Shown in pieces: positions 8,210-15,643 of a stretch of 64,000 bases of DNA. The notes under the pieces were generated by a model. That model searched no databases, was not told where the DNA came from, and saw nothing but the letters and a program-made list of their open reading frames with translations. The position numbers were made by a program, and so were the translations under genes. Every line of letters starts with the position of its first letter. Positions within the stretch are counted from its first letter, which is position 1. Origin of the DNA: Streptomyces viridochromogenes DSM 40736 (GTDB taxonomy: Bacteria; Actinomycetota; Actinomycetes; Streptomycetales; Streptomycetaceae); assembly GCF_000158955.1 (NCBI RefSeq), contig NZ_GG657757.1, positions 4,184,309-4,248,308 of the forward strand, given 5' to 3'.

Positions 8210-9067
8210 GTGACGGCGACCACGCGTATCGGCACGACGACGGATTCCACCGCCACCGGCGAGGACCTGCCGCAGATCGCGGAGCCGCAGAAGCTCGCCC
8301 CGCAGGACGCGCGCGGGCTGACCGGACAGTTCCTGGACCGGCTCGCCGTACTGGAGGAGGGCACGCCCGAACACCAGTACGCACGCAACACGCTTATTGA
8401 GATGAACATGTCGCTGGTGCGGTTCGCGGCCCGCCGGTTCCGCAGCAGCGGCCAGGCGATGGAGGACGTCGTCCAGGTCGGCGTCATCGGCCTCATCAAG
8501 GCCATCGACCGCTTCGAGGTCTCCCGCGAGGTCCAGTTCACCAGCTTCGCGGTGCCGTACATCGTCGGCGAGATCAAGCGGTTCTTCCGCGACACGTCCT
8601 GGGCCGTGCACGTGCCGCGCCGCCTCCAGGAGGCGCGTACGGAACTCGCCAAGGCCACCGAGGAACTGGCCTCCCGCCTCGGCCGCGCACCGAGAGTCGC
8701 GGAGCTGGCGGCGCTGATGAACCTGTCGGAGGAGGAGGTCGTCGAGGCCCAGGTCGCGGCGAACGGCTACCTGTCCTCGTCCCTGGACGCCACGATCAGC
8801 GGCGACTCCGAGGACAGCGACTCGACGCTCTCCGAGTTCATCGGCGAGGAGGACCCGGGCCTGGAACTCGTCGAGGACTTCCACGCGCTGGCCCCCCTGA
8901 TCGCCGAACTCGACGAACGCCAGCGCCTCATCCTCCACCTCCGCTTCGTGGAGGAACTCACCCAGGCGGAGATCGGCAAGCGCCTCGGCATCTCCCAGAT
9001 GCACGTGTCCCGGCTGATCGCCCGGACCGTGGCGCGACTCCGGTCGGGGATGCTCGCGACGGGCTGA
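8210..9067 (+). CDS. SigB/SigF-family RNA polymerase sigma factor
   Basis: A 285-residue group 3 sigma factor. Region 2 is seen in NMSLVRFAARRFRSSGQAMEDVVQVGVIGLIKAIDRFE...FTSFAVPYIVGEIKRFFRD, region 3 in RRLQEARTELAKATEELASRLGRAPRVAELA, and region 4 in ERQRLILHLRFVEELTQAEIGKRLGISQMHVSRLIARTVARLR. GGAGGG just before the GTG at 8210 fixes the start; the open frame runs further upstream without support. SigB-type factors are held by an RsbW-like anti-sigma and freed through RsbV, neither of which is visible here, so the stressosome output to this factor must act through genes elsewhere or through the GHKL proteins in this cluster. GCAT-N15-GGGTAG at 8127-8151 is a partial match to an autoregulatory promoter. 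Confidence 0.9.
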   Translation: MTATTRIGTTTDSTATGEDLPQIAEPQKLAPQDARGLTGQFLDRLAVLEEGTPEHQYARNTLIEMNMSLVRFAARRFRSSGQAMEDVVQVGVIGLIKAIDRFEVSREVQFTSFAVPYIVGEIKRFFRDTSWAVHVPRRLQEARTELAKATEELASRLGRAPRVAELAALMNLSEEEVVEAQVAANGYLSSSLDATISGDSEDSDSTLSEFIGEEDPGLELVEDFHALAPLIAELDERQRLILHLRFVEELTQAEIGKRLGISQMHVSRLIARTVARLRSGMLATG

Positions 9068-9130
9068 GCCCGGGCGGCGGCGCGGTCCACCGGAGAGACC
9101 GCCCGAGCCTGGGTCCACCTGGGCCACCCT

Positions 9131-9158
9131 CGCCCGGACGGCCGGCGCCGTCCGGGCG
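9131..9158 (+). terminator. Terminator-like hairpin after the sigma factor gene
   Basis: CGCCCGGACGG and CCGTCCGGGCG form an 11-bp perfect stem around CCGGCG, 64 bp after the sigma stop. There is no U-run, as is common in Streptomyces. Confidence 0.6.
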
Positions 9159-9162
9159 AATG

Positions 9163-9753
9163 CTGGAGAAACGGAGCGGAACGCCGAACCGGGAGACTTC
9201 CTCCGCGGCCGCCGGGCCCGGCTGAGCCCGGGCGAGGCGGGTGTGGCCCCGTGCGGCGGCGTCCGCCGGGTGCCGGGCCTGCGCCGCGAGGAGGTCGCGC
9301 ACCTGGCCGGGGTGAGACGGACTATTACACCCGCCTCGAACAGGGCCGCCACCCCAACGTGTCCGAGGCGGTGCTGGACGCGGTCGCCCGTGCCCTGCGA
9401 CTGGAGGACGACGAACGCGGCCACCTCTTCGACCTCGCCCGGTCCCGCCGCCCGGAGCGCGTGCCGCGCGTACGCCCCGAGGTCCACCAGATGCTGGACA
9501 TCCTGGGCGGCGTCTCACCGGCCTTCGTCGTCAACCACCGCCAGGACGTGCCGGCCGCCACCCACCTGGCCCGCGCCCTGACCACCGACTGCGACGGACT
9601 GCCGTACCGGGAACGCAACTTCGCCCGCTACGTCCTCCTCGACCCCGCCGCCCACGAGCTGTACACACACTGGGACGAGGTCGCGCAGGTCGTCGTGGCC
9701 CACCCGCGCCCCCGCCAACTCCGTACGCCGCGCCCCCTCCTGAAAGGGGAGCC
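9163..9753 (+). pseudogene. Decayed XRE-family regulator (helix-turn-helix plus MmyB-like domain)
   Basis: Two frames together match a common Streptomyces regulator. The first (to about 9312) reads GDFLRGRRARLSPGEAGV...RRVPGLRREEVAHLAGV without a start codon. The second reads DYYTRLEQGRHPNVSEAVLDAVARALRLEDDERGHLFDLA and on into the MmyB-like ligand region (PAFVVNHRQDVPAATHLARAL, RNFARYVLLDP). Homology stops near 9710, short of the usual C-terminal half. So there is at least one frameshift near 9312, no clear start and a missing C-terminus: a pseudogene rather than a single sequencing error. Confidence 0.7.
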
Positions 9754-9879
9754 ATGCATCCGCAGCACGTCGACAGCGACGAGAGCGGGCTCGGCCTCAC
9801 CATCGCCGAGTTCATCCCCCGGCAGGTCATGCACCTCCAGCAGCTCCTGAAGGGCTTCCCGTTGCTCCACGGCGGCTGA
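9754..9879 (+). CDS. Small open reading frame of unknown function
   Basis: A 41-residue frame, MHPQHVDSDESGLGLTIAEF and then a helical, mildly hydrophobic tail ending LLHGG. GGGGAG directly precedes the ATG and almost every third codon position is G or C. No family recognised. It follows the decayed XRE gene without a gap, so it may be a remnant of the lost locus rather than an independent gene. Confidence 0.4.
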   Translation: MHPQHVDSDESGLGLTIAEFIPRQVMHLQQLLKGFPLLHGG

Positions 9880-9907
9880 CGACCGGCACGTGAGAACCGG
9901 AGAACGC

Positions 9908-9947
9908 GGCAGCGCCCGAGCCGACCGGAGTCGACTCGGGCGCTGCC
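9908..9947 (-). terminator. Terminator downstream of tRNA-Lys
   Basis: GGCAGCGCCCGAG pairs with CTCGGGCGCTGCC (13 bp) around a 14-base loop, five bases beyond the tRNA 3' end on the minus strand. Confidence 0.7.
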
Positions 9948-9952
9948 TCAGG

Positions 9953-10025
9953 TAGGCCCTGTGGGACTCGAACCCACAACCAATGGATTAAAAGTCCACT
10001 GCTCTGCCAATTGAGCTAAGGGCCC
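9953..10025 (-). tRNA. tRNA-Lys (anticodon TTT)
   Basis: A 73-base cloverleaf: acceptor GGGCCCT/AGGGCCT with a terminal G-U pair, D arm GCTC..GAGC, anticodon loop CTTTTAA reading TTT, and T arm GTGGG-TTCGAGT-CCCAC. The terminal CCA is not fully encoded. Confidence 0.95.
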
Positions 10026-10126
10026 CAGGCGATGTTGCCCCCACGAGCATAGCCCGAGGTGGCCGAGTCTCCGATCGGGTATCGGGGACCCGGCCGTGCC
10101 GAAGGGGGAAACAGGCCCGGTGCGGG

Positions 10127-12001
10127 TCACTGACGCGGAGCGTCAGCCGTTGCGCTTCCAGCGCGGCTTGTCCTCGCGGCGGCCGAAGGAACCGCCGCCA
10201 CGGTGGTCGTCACGACGGCCGTAGGGACGGTCGTGGCCGCCGGAGCGGTAGCCCGGACGGTCGTCCCGGCGGTCGCGGTCCGGCGGAAGCCGCCACGGTC
10301 ACGGTCGAAGGAGCGACCGCCACGGTCACGGTCCCGGTCACGGTCCCGGTTGAAGCCACCACGGTCGTCACGACGCTCGAACGAACGCCCACCACGGTCA
10401 CGGTCCCGGTCACGGTCGCGGTCGAAGGAACGGCCACCACGGTCGTCACGACGGAAGCCACCGCGGTCCTCGCGCCGCTCCCGCCGCTCGTACGGCGCGG
10501 AAGCCTCGGCGCGGTCCTCGCGCTCGACGTCCTTCGCGGTCGGCTGCTCCGGCACGGACACCTCGACGCCCGCCGGAGCCTCGGCGGACTCGCCGGCCAC
10601 CACCGCGGCAGGCTCCTCGCCCCGCTCACGGGCGACCCGGGCGAGCAGCCGGTCGGACTCCTCGCGCAGCTCGTTCGCACGCCGCTGGGCCCGCTCCAGC
10701 TCCTTGGTGAGCTGAGCGACCTCACGCTCGGCCTGCTGCGCGGCGTTGCCCACGGACTCGGCCTGCACCTCGGTCATCGACCGAGCGCCGGTGATCTCGG
10801 CGACCTCCGGGTCGAAGGCACCCGCGCTCTGGATGATGTGGCGCGTGGCGTCGACGCCCGCGTCCTCCATCAGCCGGAAGATCTGCCGCCGCTGGTGCGG
10901 GAGCGAGAGGGAGACGACCGTGCCCGTGCGGCCGGCACGCGCCGTACGGCCCGCGCGGTGCAGGTAGTCCTTGTGGTCGCCGGCCGGGTCCACGTTCAGG
11001 ACCAGGTCGATGCCGTCGACGTGGATGCCGCGGGCGGCGACGTCGGTCGCGACGAGCGCGTTGACGTAGCCCTTCTTGAAGTCCTCCAGCACGCGGGTGC
11101 GCGCGCCCTGCGTCATACCGCCGTGCAGCGCGTCGGCCTTCACACCGGAGTCGCACAGCTGCTCGGCGATGCGGTCGGCGCCCAGCTGGGTGCGGACGAA
11201 GATGATCGTGCGGCCCTTGCGGGAGGCGATCGCGGCGGTGACCGGCGCCTTGTCCTTGGGCTTCACGATGAGGATGTGGTGCGACATGGTCGTGACGTTG
11301 CCCTGGGCGCTGTCGACCTCGTGCGTGACCGGGTTGCTCAGGTAGCGCTTGACCAGCGTGGAGATCTCGTTCTCCATCGTGGCCGAGAACAGCATCCGCT
11401 GACCGCCGGCCGGGACCTGGTCGAGCAGCTCGGTGACCTCGGGCAGGAAGCCCAGGTCGGACATCTGGTCGGCCTCGTCGAGGACGGCGACCTCGACGTT
11501 CTCCAGGGAGCAGGCGCCACGGTTGATGATGTCGCGCAGCCGGCCCGGGGTGGCGACGAGGATGTCGACGCCGCGCTCCAGGGCGTAGATCTGGTTGCCC
11601 ATCGACGTACCGCCGCAGACGACCTTCATCTTCAGGCCGACGACGTCGCCGTACGGCTGGAGGGCGTCCGCGACCTGCATCGCGAGTTCACGGGTCGGGG
11701 TGAGGATGACCGCGCGGGGCTTGTGCTTCTCGGTGCGGCCGCCGGCGAGACGCGCCAGGGTCGGCAGACCGAACGACAGGGTCTTGCCGGAGCCGGTGCG
11801 GCCACGGCCGAGGATGTCCTTTCCGGCCAGGGCGTCCGGAATGGTCGCGGCCTGGATCGGGAAGGGGGTGGTCACGCCGTTCTGCGCGAGCTTGCGCACG
11901 ACGCCTTCGGGCAGGCCGAGGTCGGCGAAAGTGACGCTGGGGGTGTCTTCGACTGCCTCGTTCTCGGGCACGACGACGTGATCAGTACTGGCGATGGACA
12001 T
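10127..12001 (-). CDS. DEAD-box RNA helicase with apparently frameshifted C-terminus
   Basis: A DEAD-box helicase of 624 residues as read: F/Q-motif region TFADLGLPEGVVRKLAQNGVTTPFPIQ, Walker A GRTGSGKT (67-74), PTRELA, VLDEADQMSDLGF, SAT, HGGMTQGAR and HRAGRTARAG are all present, followed by a coiled-coil stretch and Arg/Asp/Gly repeats (RSFDRDRDRDRDRGG). Near 10280 the frame leaves the repeat for TATAGTTVRATAP..., while the neighbouring frame continues DRDRRDDRPGYRSGGHDRPY and ends GRREDKPRWKRNG at 10143. One missing G at about 10280 explains this. The intact protein would be about as long but with a basic RNA-binding tail. Such helicases act in ribosome assembly, RNA decay and cold response. 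Confidence 0.9.
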   Translation of the reverse strand: MSIASTDHVVVPENEAVEDTPSVTFADLGLPEGVVRKLAQNGVTTPFPIQAATIPDALAGKDILGRGRTGSGKTLSFGLPTLARLAGGRTEKHKPRAVILTPTRELAMQVADALQPYGDVVGLKMKVVCGGTSMGNQIYALERGVDILVATPGRLRDIINRGACSLENVEVAVLDEADQMSDLGFLPEVTELLDQVPAGGQRMLFSATMENEISTLVKRYLSNPVTHEVDSAQGNVTTMSHHILIVKPKDKAPVTAAIASRKGRTIIFVRTQLGADRIAEQLCDSGVKADALHGGMTQGARTRVLEDFKKGYVNALVATDVAARGIHVDGIDLVLNVDPAGDHKDYLHRAGRTARAGRTGTVVSLSLPHQRRQIFRLMEDAGVDATRHIIQSAGAFDPEVAEITGARSMTEVQAESVGNAAQQAEREVAQLTKELERAQRRANELREESDRLLARVARERGEEPAAVVAGESAEAPAGVEVSVPEQPTAKDVEREDRAEASAPYERRERREDRGGFRRDDRGGRSFDRDRDRDRDRGGRSFERRDDRGGFNRDRDRDRDRGGRSFDRDRGGFRRTATAGTTVRATAPAATTVPTAVVTTTVAAVPSAAARTSRAGSATADAPRQ

Positions 12002-12380
12002 GCGAATGCGAAACCTTCCGGAGTCTCGTCGGCACGCGCCCGTCAACTCCGTGATTCGCGATTCGCAATACGACCGCCTCAATGCGGTCCACCACGGCAA
12101 GGGAGAGTACGCGCCACACGGCGCGCTCTGCGGTGGCGCCGGGCAAGATGGGATCAAACGATCTGCCACCATACGCAGTCCGGCCCCGTCAAGGCAAACC
12201 GAATGGTGCGGGCGACAGTGGGAGCGCGCCGAGGCACGTCCCGTGTGCTGACAACCGGCCATCGCCCGGAAATGTTCCCGCGGCACGAACAACGGTCCGC
12301 TCGTGTGACCGCCGCAACACCGCCGGGCCACAACGGGGCTGCCCGGCCGTGCCGCACCACCGCGCGGCCCGGGACGGACA
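12002..12380 (-). other. Leader/intergenic region upstream of the helicase gene
   Basis: A 379-bp stretch between two minus-strand genes with no supported coding frame. It should hold the helicase promoter and a 5' leader; GGAAGG lies 12 bases before the start at 12001. GATTCGC is repeated at the helicase end (GTGATTCGCGATTCGCAATAC). I see no defined regulatory element. Confidence 0.35.
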
Positions 12381-12920
12381 CTACGCCGGCGCCCCGGCCT
12401 CCGGCGCCGGTTCCCGCTGCTCCAGCTGCGGCTCCGGTGGCTCGTGCGCCGACGACGACGGCTCCGGCGTGGGCTCCGGGGACGTCGTCGGCTCCGGCGG
12501 CGTCGGCGTCGGTTCCGGATCGTCCGTCCGGGTGGGAGTGGGCGGAGCCGGCGGCTTCGGCACGGGCCGGTCCGGCTTGCCCGGCTTCCCCGGCTCACGC
12601 CCCTGCGCGGACGCGCTCGCCGCGGCGGTCGGCGACGCCTCGGGGGACGCCGACTCCCCCCGCTTGCCGTCCTTGCCCTTCGCACCCTTCCGGCCCTTGC
12701 CGTGCCCGCGCTCGCCACCGGCCGAGGCGACACCGATCCCGGTGCCGCCGCCCGACACCCCCGACCCGCCGTCGGGCGCCTCCCCGCCGCGCTGCCCGGC
12801 GGAGTGCGACGGCTTGGCCCTCCCGCCCGCACCGTCGTCGCCGACGCTCATGCAGCCGGCGGCGGCGGCGACGGCCACGAAGGTGGCGGCCAGGCGGACG
12901 GGTACGTACAAGGGGCGCAC
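12381..12920 (-). CDS. Putative lipoprotein with Pro/Thr/Glu-rich low-complexity tail
   Basis: 179 residues. A signal peptide (VRPLYVPVRLAATFVAVAAAAGC) ends in a weak lipobox with the acylated Cys at position 23. The rest is low complexity: a Gly-rich part, a Lys/Gly-rich part (GKGRKGAKGKDGKRG), then repeated Pro-Glu-Thr-Pro-type residues typical of wall-spanning linkers. No enzyme domain is visible. GGAGG seven bases before the GTG at 12920 selects this start; the longer frame to 12977 lacks a binding site. Probably a secreted surface protein of unknown role. Confidence 0.65.
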   Translation of the reverse strand: MRPLYVPVRLAATFVAVAAAAGCMSVGDDGAGGRAKPSHSAGQRGGEAPDGGSGVSGGGTGIGVASAGGERGHGKGRKGAKGKDGKRGESASPEASPTAAASASAQGREPGKPGKPDRPVPKPPAPPTPTRTDDPEPTPTPPEPTTSPEPTPEPSSSAHEPPEPQLEQREPAPEAGAPA

Positions 12921-13007
12921 GGGGCCACCTCCGAAAGGGGTGATGGAGTCAACACCTCCAACTCCCGCCGCCCGCAAGAGGACACGCCGCCCGCGTTCAC
13001 ATCAGGG

Positions 13008-13358
13008 TCAGCCGTAACCCAGGGCGTGAAGGCGCGCGTCGTCAATGCCGAAGTGGTGTGCGATCTCGTGCACCACGGTGACTTCCGTCTCGGCGACGAC
13101 GTCCTCCCGCGACTCGCACATCCTCAGGGTCGGATTCCGGTAGATGGTGATCCGGTCCGGCAGCACACCGGCGTACCACTCACCCCGGTCGGTCAGCGGA
13201 GTCCCCTCGTACAGCCCGAGCAGCTCGGGGTCCTCCGTCGGCGGCTCGTCCTCGACGAACACCGCGACGTTGTCCATCAGTCGGGTCAGCTCGGGCGGGA
13301 TCCGGTCGAGCGCCTCGGCGACCAGCTCCTCGAACTCCTCGCGCGTCATCTCCAGCAC
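13008..13358 (-). CDS. Zincin-like metallopeptidase family protein
   Basis: 116 residues of the minimal zincin family (PF06262, formerly DUF1025). Seen: the zinc motif HEIAHHFGIDDARLH near the C-terminus, preceded by VVAETEVTVV, and the conserved region TRLMDNVAVFVEDEPP...LLGLYEGTPLTDRGEW. No signal peptide, so cytoplasmic; substrates are not known for the family. The start at 13358 (GTG, VLEMTREEFEELV) follows family length; the ATG at 13349 would put GGAG immediately adjacent. Confidence 0.85.
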   Translation of the reverse strand: MLEMTREEFEELVAEALDRIPPELTRLMDNVAVFVEDEPPTEDPELLGLYEGTPLTDRGEWYAGVLPDRITIYRNPTLRMCESREDVVAETEVTVVHEIAHHFGIDDARLHALGYG

Positions 13359-13441
13359 AGGCCCATTGTCGGCCACGGCCCGCCCGTACGAGAGCCATCC
13401 GACGTCGCATATCCGGCCGGGCACATGGGCATACGGGACCA

Positions 13442-15046
13442 ATGGCCCGCGTCCCCGCCGCTGTCCTGAGTGTCCTGAACCCGATCCGCAAGGCCCCGCG
13501 CGCCCTCGCCCGCCGGTACCGCTCCCGACAGGCCCCGGCCACGATCGCGCTCGTGCCGCAGCCGCACCCGTGGGCCCGCGCGGCCGGGCTCGTGGCCGTC
13601 GTCCTGCTCGGCGCCTGGCTGGGCCTGCTGGTGGTGGGCGATGTCCGGGTCCCGGTCGGCCCCATGAACACCACCATGACCCTGCGCCCCTCCTTCACCG
13701 GCGGCACCAAGATCAATATCTCGCCGCTGGGCGCGCTCCAGCTGGACAGCCACGTCGCCCCCGTCCGGCTGGACGTGAACGTCGACCAGCTCGACCCGGA
13801 GCGCTCCCAGGCCCTCGTCGACCACCCGGAACGCCTCTCCGGACTGCAGGACGAGGTCACCGAGGACGTCGGCCGCGGCACCCTCGACCTGGCCGTACGC
13901 TCCGGCGTCGCCGTCGTCGGCGGTGCCACCGCCCTCGGTCTCGCGGTCTACCGCCGCCCCCGCCGCGCCCTGGCCGCCGGAGGCCTCGCCCTCACGCTCC
14001 TCGCCGCCTCGGGCGGCACGGCGTACGCCACCTGGCGCCCCGACTCCGTCCTGGAACCCAAGTTCTCCGGCCTGCTCACCTCGGCCCCCTCCCTGGTCGG
14101 CAACGCCCGCAGCATCGTCACGGAATTCGACGTGTACCAGAAGGAGTTGGCCCGCCTGGTCACCAACGTGACCAAGCTCTACGACGCCACCTCGACGCTG
14201 CCCGCCTACGCGCCCGACCCGTCCACCATCCGGGTCCTGCACGTCTCCGACATCCACCTCAACCCGGCGAGCTGGAAGATCATCGCCTCGCTCGTGGAGC
14301 AGTACAAGGTGGACGTGATCGTCGACTCCGGCGACACGATGGACCACGGCACGGCCGCCGAGAACGGCTTCCTGGACCCCATCGAGGACCTCGGGGCCCC
14401 CTACGTCTGGGTGCGCGGCAACCACGACTCGACGATCACCCAGGACTACATGGAGGGCCTGAAGAACGTCCACGTCCTGGACAACGGCCGGGCGAAGACG
14501 ATCAAGGGCCTGCGTTTCGCGGGCATGGGCGACCCGCAGTTCACCCCCGACCGCTCCAAGAGCGCCGGAGCCCGCCGGTCCCAGGAATTCGCGGGCGCCC
14601 GCCTGGCCACGGCCCTGCGCGACCAGAGCACCGCCGGCACCCCGGTGGACGTCGCCGTCGCCCACGAGCCGTCGGCCGCCCGCGAGGTCGACGGTGAGGT
14701 CCCCCTGGTCCTGGCCGGGCACATCCACCACGACGAGACGGAAGTCCTGAAGTACGGCACCCGCCTGCGCATCGAGGGCTCCACCGGCGGCAGCGGCCTG
14801 CGCGCCATCGAGGGCAAGCATCCGGACCCCATCGAGGCGTCGATCCTCTACTTCGACCGGGACACCCGGCACCTCCAGGCCTGGGACGAGATCGAACTGG
14901 GCGGCCTCGGCCTCACGACAGCGGAGGTCAGCCGCCACCTGCCCGAGGAGAACCAGCCGGGCGCGTCCCCCTCCCCGCGCACCCCGTCCCCCAGCGCTGC
15001 GTCCCCGAGCACCCCGACGACGGGCACCGCGTCGCCCTCCCCCTAA
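13442..15046 (+). CDS. Membrane-anchored metallophosphoesterase
   Basis: 534 residues with two membrane segments (about 46-66 and 160-195) and a C-terminal calcineurin-like phosphoesterase domain (about 258-480). Metal-binding motifs are seen in order: VSDIHLN, DSGDTMDHG, RGNHDS, VAVAHEP and LAGHIHHDE. The last 40 residues are a Pro/Ser/Thr-rich low-complexity tail. The topology suggests the catalytic domain faces outwards, as in YkuE/YaeI-type lipid or cell-wall phosphoesterases; substrate unknown. It diverges from the zincin gene across 83 bp. Confidence 0.88.
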   Translation: MARVPAAVLSVLNPIRKAPRALARRYRSRQAPATIALVPQPHPWARAAGLVAVVLLGAWLGLLVVGDVRVPVGPMNTTMTLRPSFTGGTKINISPLGALQLDSHVAPVRLDVNVDQLDPERSQALVDHPERLSGLQDEVTEDVGRGTLDLAVRSGVAVVGGATALGLAVYRRPRRALAAGGLALTLLAASGGTAYATWRPDSVLEPKFSGLLTSAPSLVGNARSIVTEFDVYQKELARLVTNVTKLYDATSTLPAYAPDPSTIRVLHVSDIHLNPASWKIIASLVEQYKVDVIVDSGDTMDHGTAAENGFLDPIEDLGAPYVWVRGNHDSTITQDYMEGLKNVHVLDNGRAKTIKGLRFAGMGDPQFTPDRSKSAGARRSQEFAGARLATALRDQSTAGTPVDVAVAHEPSAAREVDGEVPLVLAGHIHHDETEVLKYGTRLRIEGSTGGSGLRAIEGKHPDPIEASILYFDRDTRHLQAWDEIELGGLGLTTAEVSRHLPEENQPGASPSPRTPSPSAASPSTPTTGTASPSP

Positions 15047-15126
15047 ACCGTTTTGGCGATAGGTCCCGCCATCCCATATGCTTCTCACGTCCCCGACGCG
15101 CTGAGAAGCGCGCAGGCGGGCCGATA

Positions 15127-15199
15127 GCCCTCATCGTCTAGCGGCCTAGGACGCCGCCCTTTCAAGGCGGTAGCACGGGTTCGAATCCCGTTGGGGGCA
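15127..15199 (+). tRNA. tRNA-Glu (anticodon TTC)
   Basis: 73 bases. Acceptor GCCCTCA pairs with TGGGGGC (one U-G), anticodon loop CTTTCAA reads TTC, T arm ACGGG-TTCGAAT-CCCGT. No encoded CCA. First of a Glu-Asp-Phe cluster. Confidence 0.95.
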
Positions 15200-15234
15200 C
15201 GCATCACCCTGTGCGACACTGTCGTACGAAGCTT

Positions 15235-15309
15235 GGTCCTGTGGAGCAGTTTGGAGTGCTCGCCACCCTGTCAAGGTGGAGGCCGCGGGTTCAAATCCCG
15301 TCAGGACCG
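15235..15309 (+). tRNA. tRNA-Asp (anticodon GTC), copy 1
   Basis: 75 bases. Acceptor GGTCCTG/CAGGACC, anticodon loop CTGTCAA reads GTC, T arm GCGGG-TTCAAAT-CCCGT, discriminator G. Identical to the copy at 19718-19792. Confidence 0.95.
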
Positions 15310-15311
15310 CT

Positions 15312-15331
15312 GAGGTTTCACGTGAAACCTC
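15312..15331. promoter_or_regulatory. parS-like ParB-binding palindrome
   Basis: GAGGTTTCACGTGAAACCTC is a 20-bp perfect palindrome containing GTTTCACGTGAAAC (15315-15328), the known core of Streptomyces parS sites. It lies in the 24-bp spacer between tRNA-Asp and tRNA-Phe. A terminator reading is unlikely because there is no loop. Confidence 0.8.
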
Positions 15332-15333
15332 GT

Positions 15334-15407
15334 GGCTGGGTAGCTCAGTTGGTACGAGCGTCCGCCTGAAAAGCGGAAGGTCGCCGGTTCGACCCCGGCC
15401 CCAGCCA
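15334..15407 (+). tRNA. tRNA-Phe (anticodon GAA)
   Basis: 74 bases. Acceptor GGCTGGG/CCCAGCC, anticodon loop CTGAAAA reads GAA, T arm GCCGG-TTCGACC-CCGGC. Confidence 0.95.
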
Positions 15408-15429
15408 CCGCCGCCCTAGCAGGGCATGC

Positions 15430-15457
15430 GGCCCCACCGAGAATCATCGGTGGGGCC
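15430..15457 (+). terminator. Intrinsic terminator of the Glu-Asp-Phe tRNA cluster
   Basis: GGCCCCACCGA and TCGGTGGGGCC form an 11-bp stem around GAATCA, followed by GTTTTC. Confidence 0.85.
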
Positions 15458-15643
15458 GTTTTCGTGTCGGTCGACTACTCGTCCCCGCCGCTCCGCCGTG
15501 AACGGGAACCACGGTTCGCGCTGCGGGCCAGTTCGCTGCCGAGCAGCGTCGCCACGCGTCATGACCCCCGCCGCCCGCCCCGCGCACCGCCGAGACAAAA
15601 GCGTTCGCCACGGATTTCCCGGGGATGAGATCCTGGATCGCGT

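Noticed and set aside
10203..10715. 170-codon plus-strand frame rich in Arg/Ser opposite the helicase tail
   Set aside because: Antisense of the RDRDRGG repeat region; repetitive by construction.
15312..15331. Reading the palindrome between tRNA-Asp and tRNA-Phe as a terminator
   Set aside because: It has no loop or U-run, and the real terminator of the cluster is at 15430-15457; the exact parS core is a better explanation.
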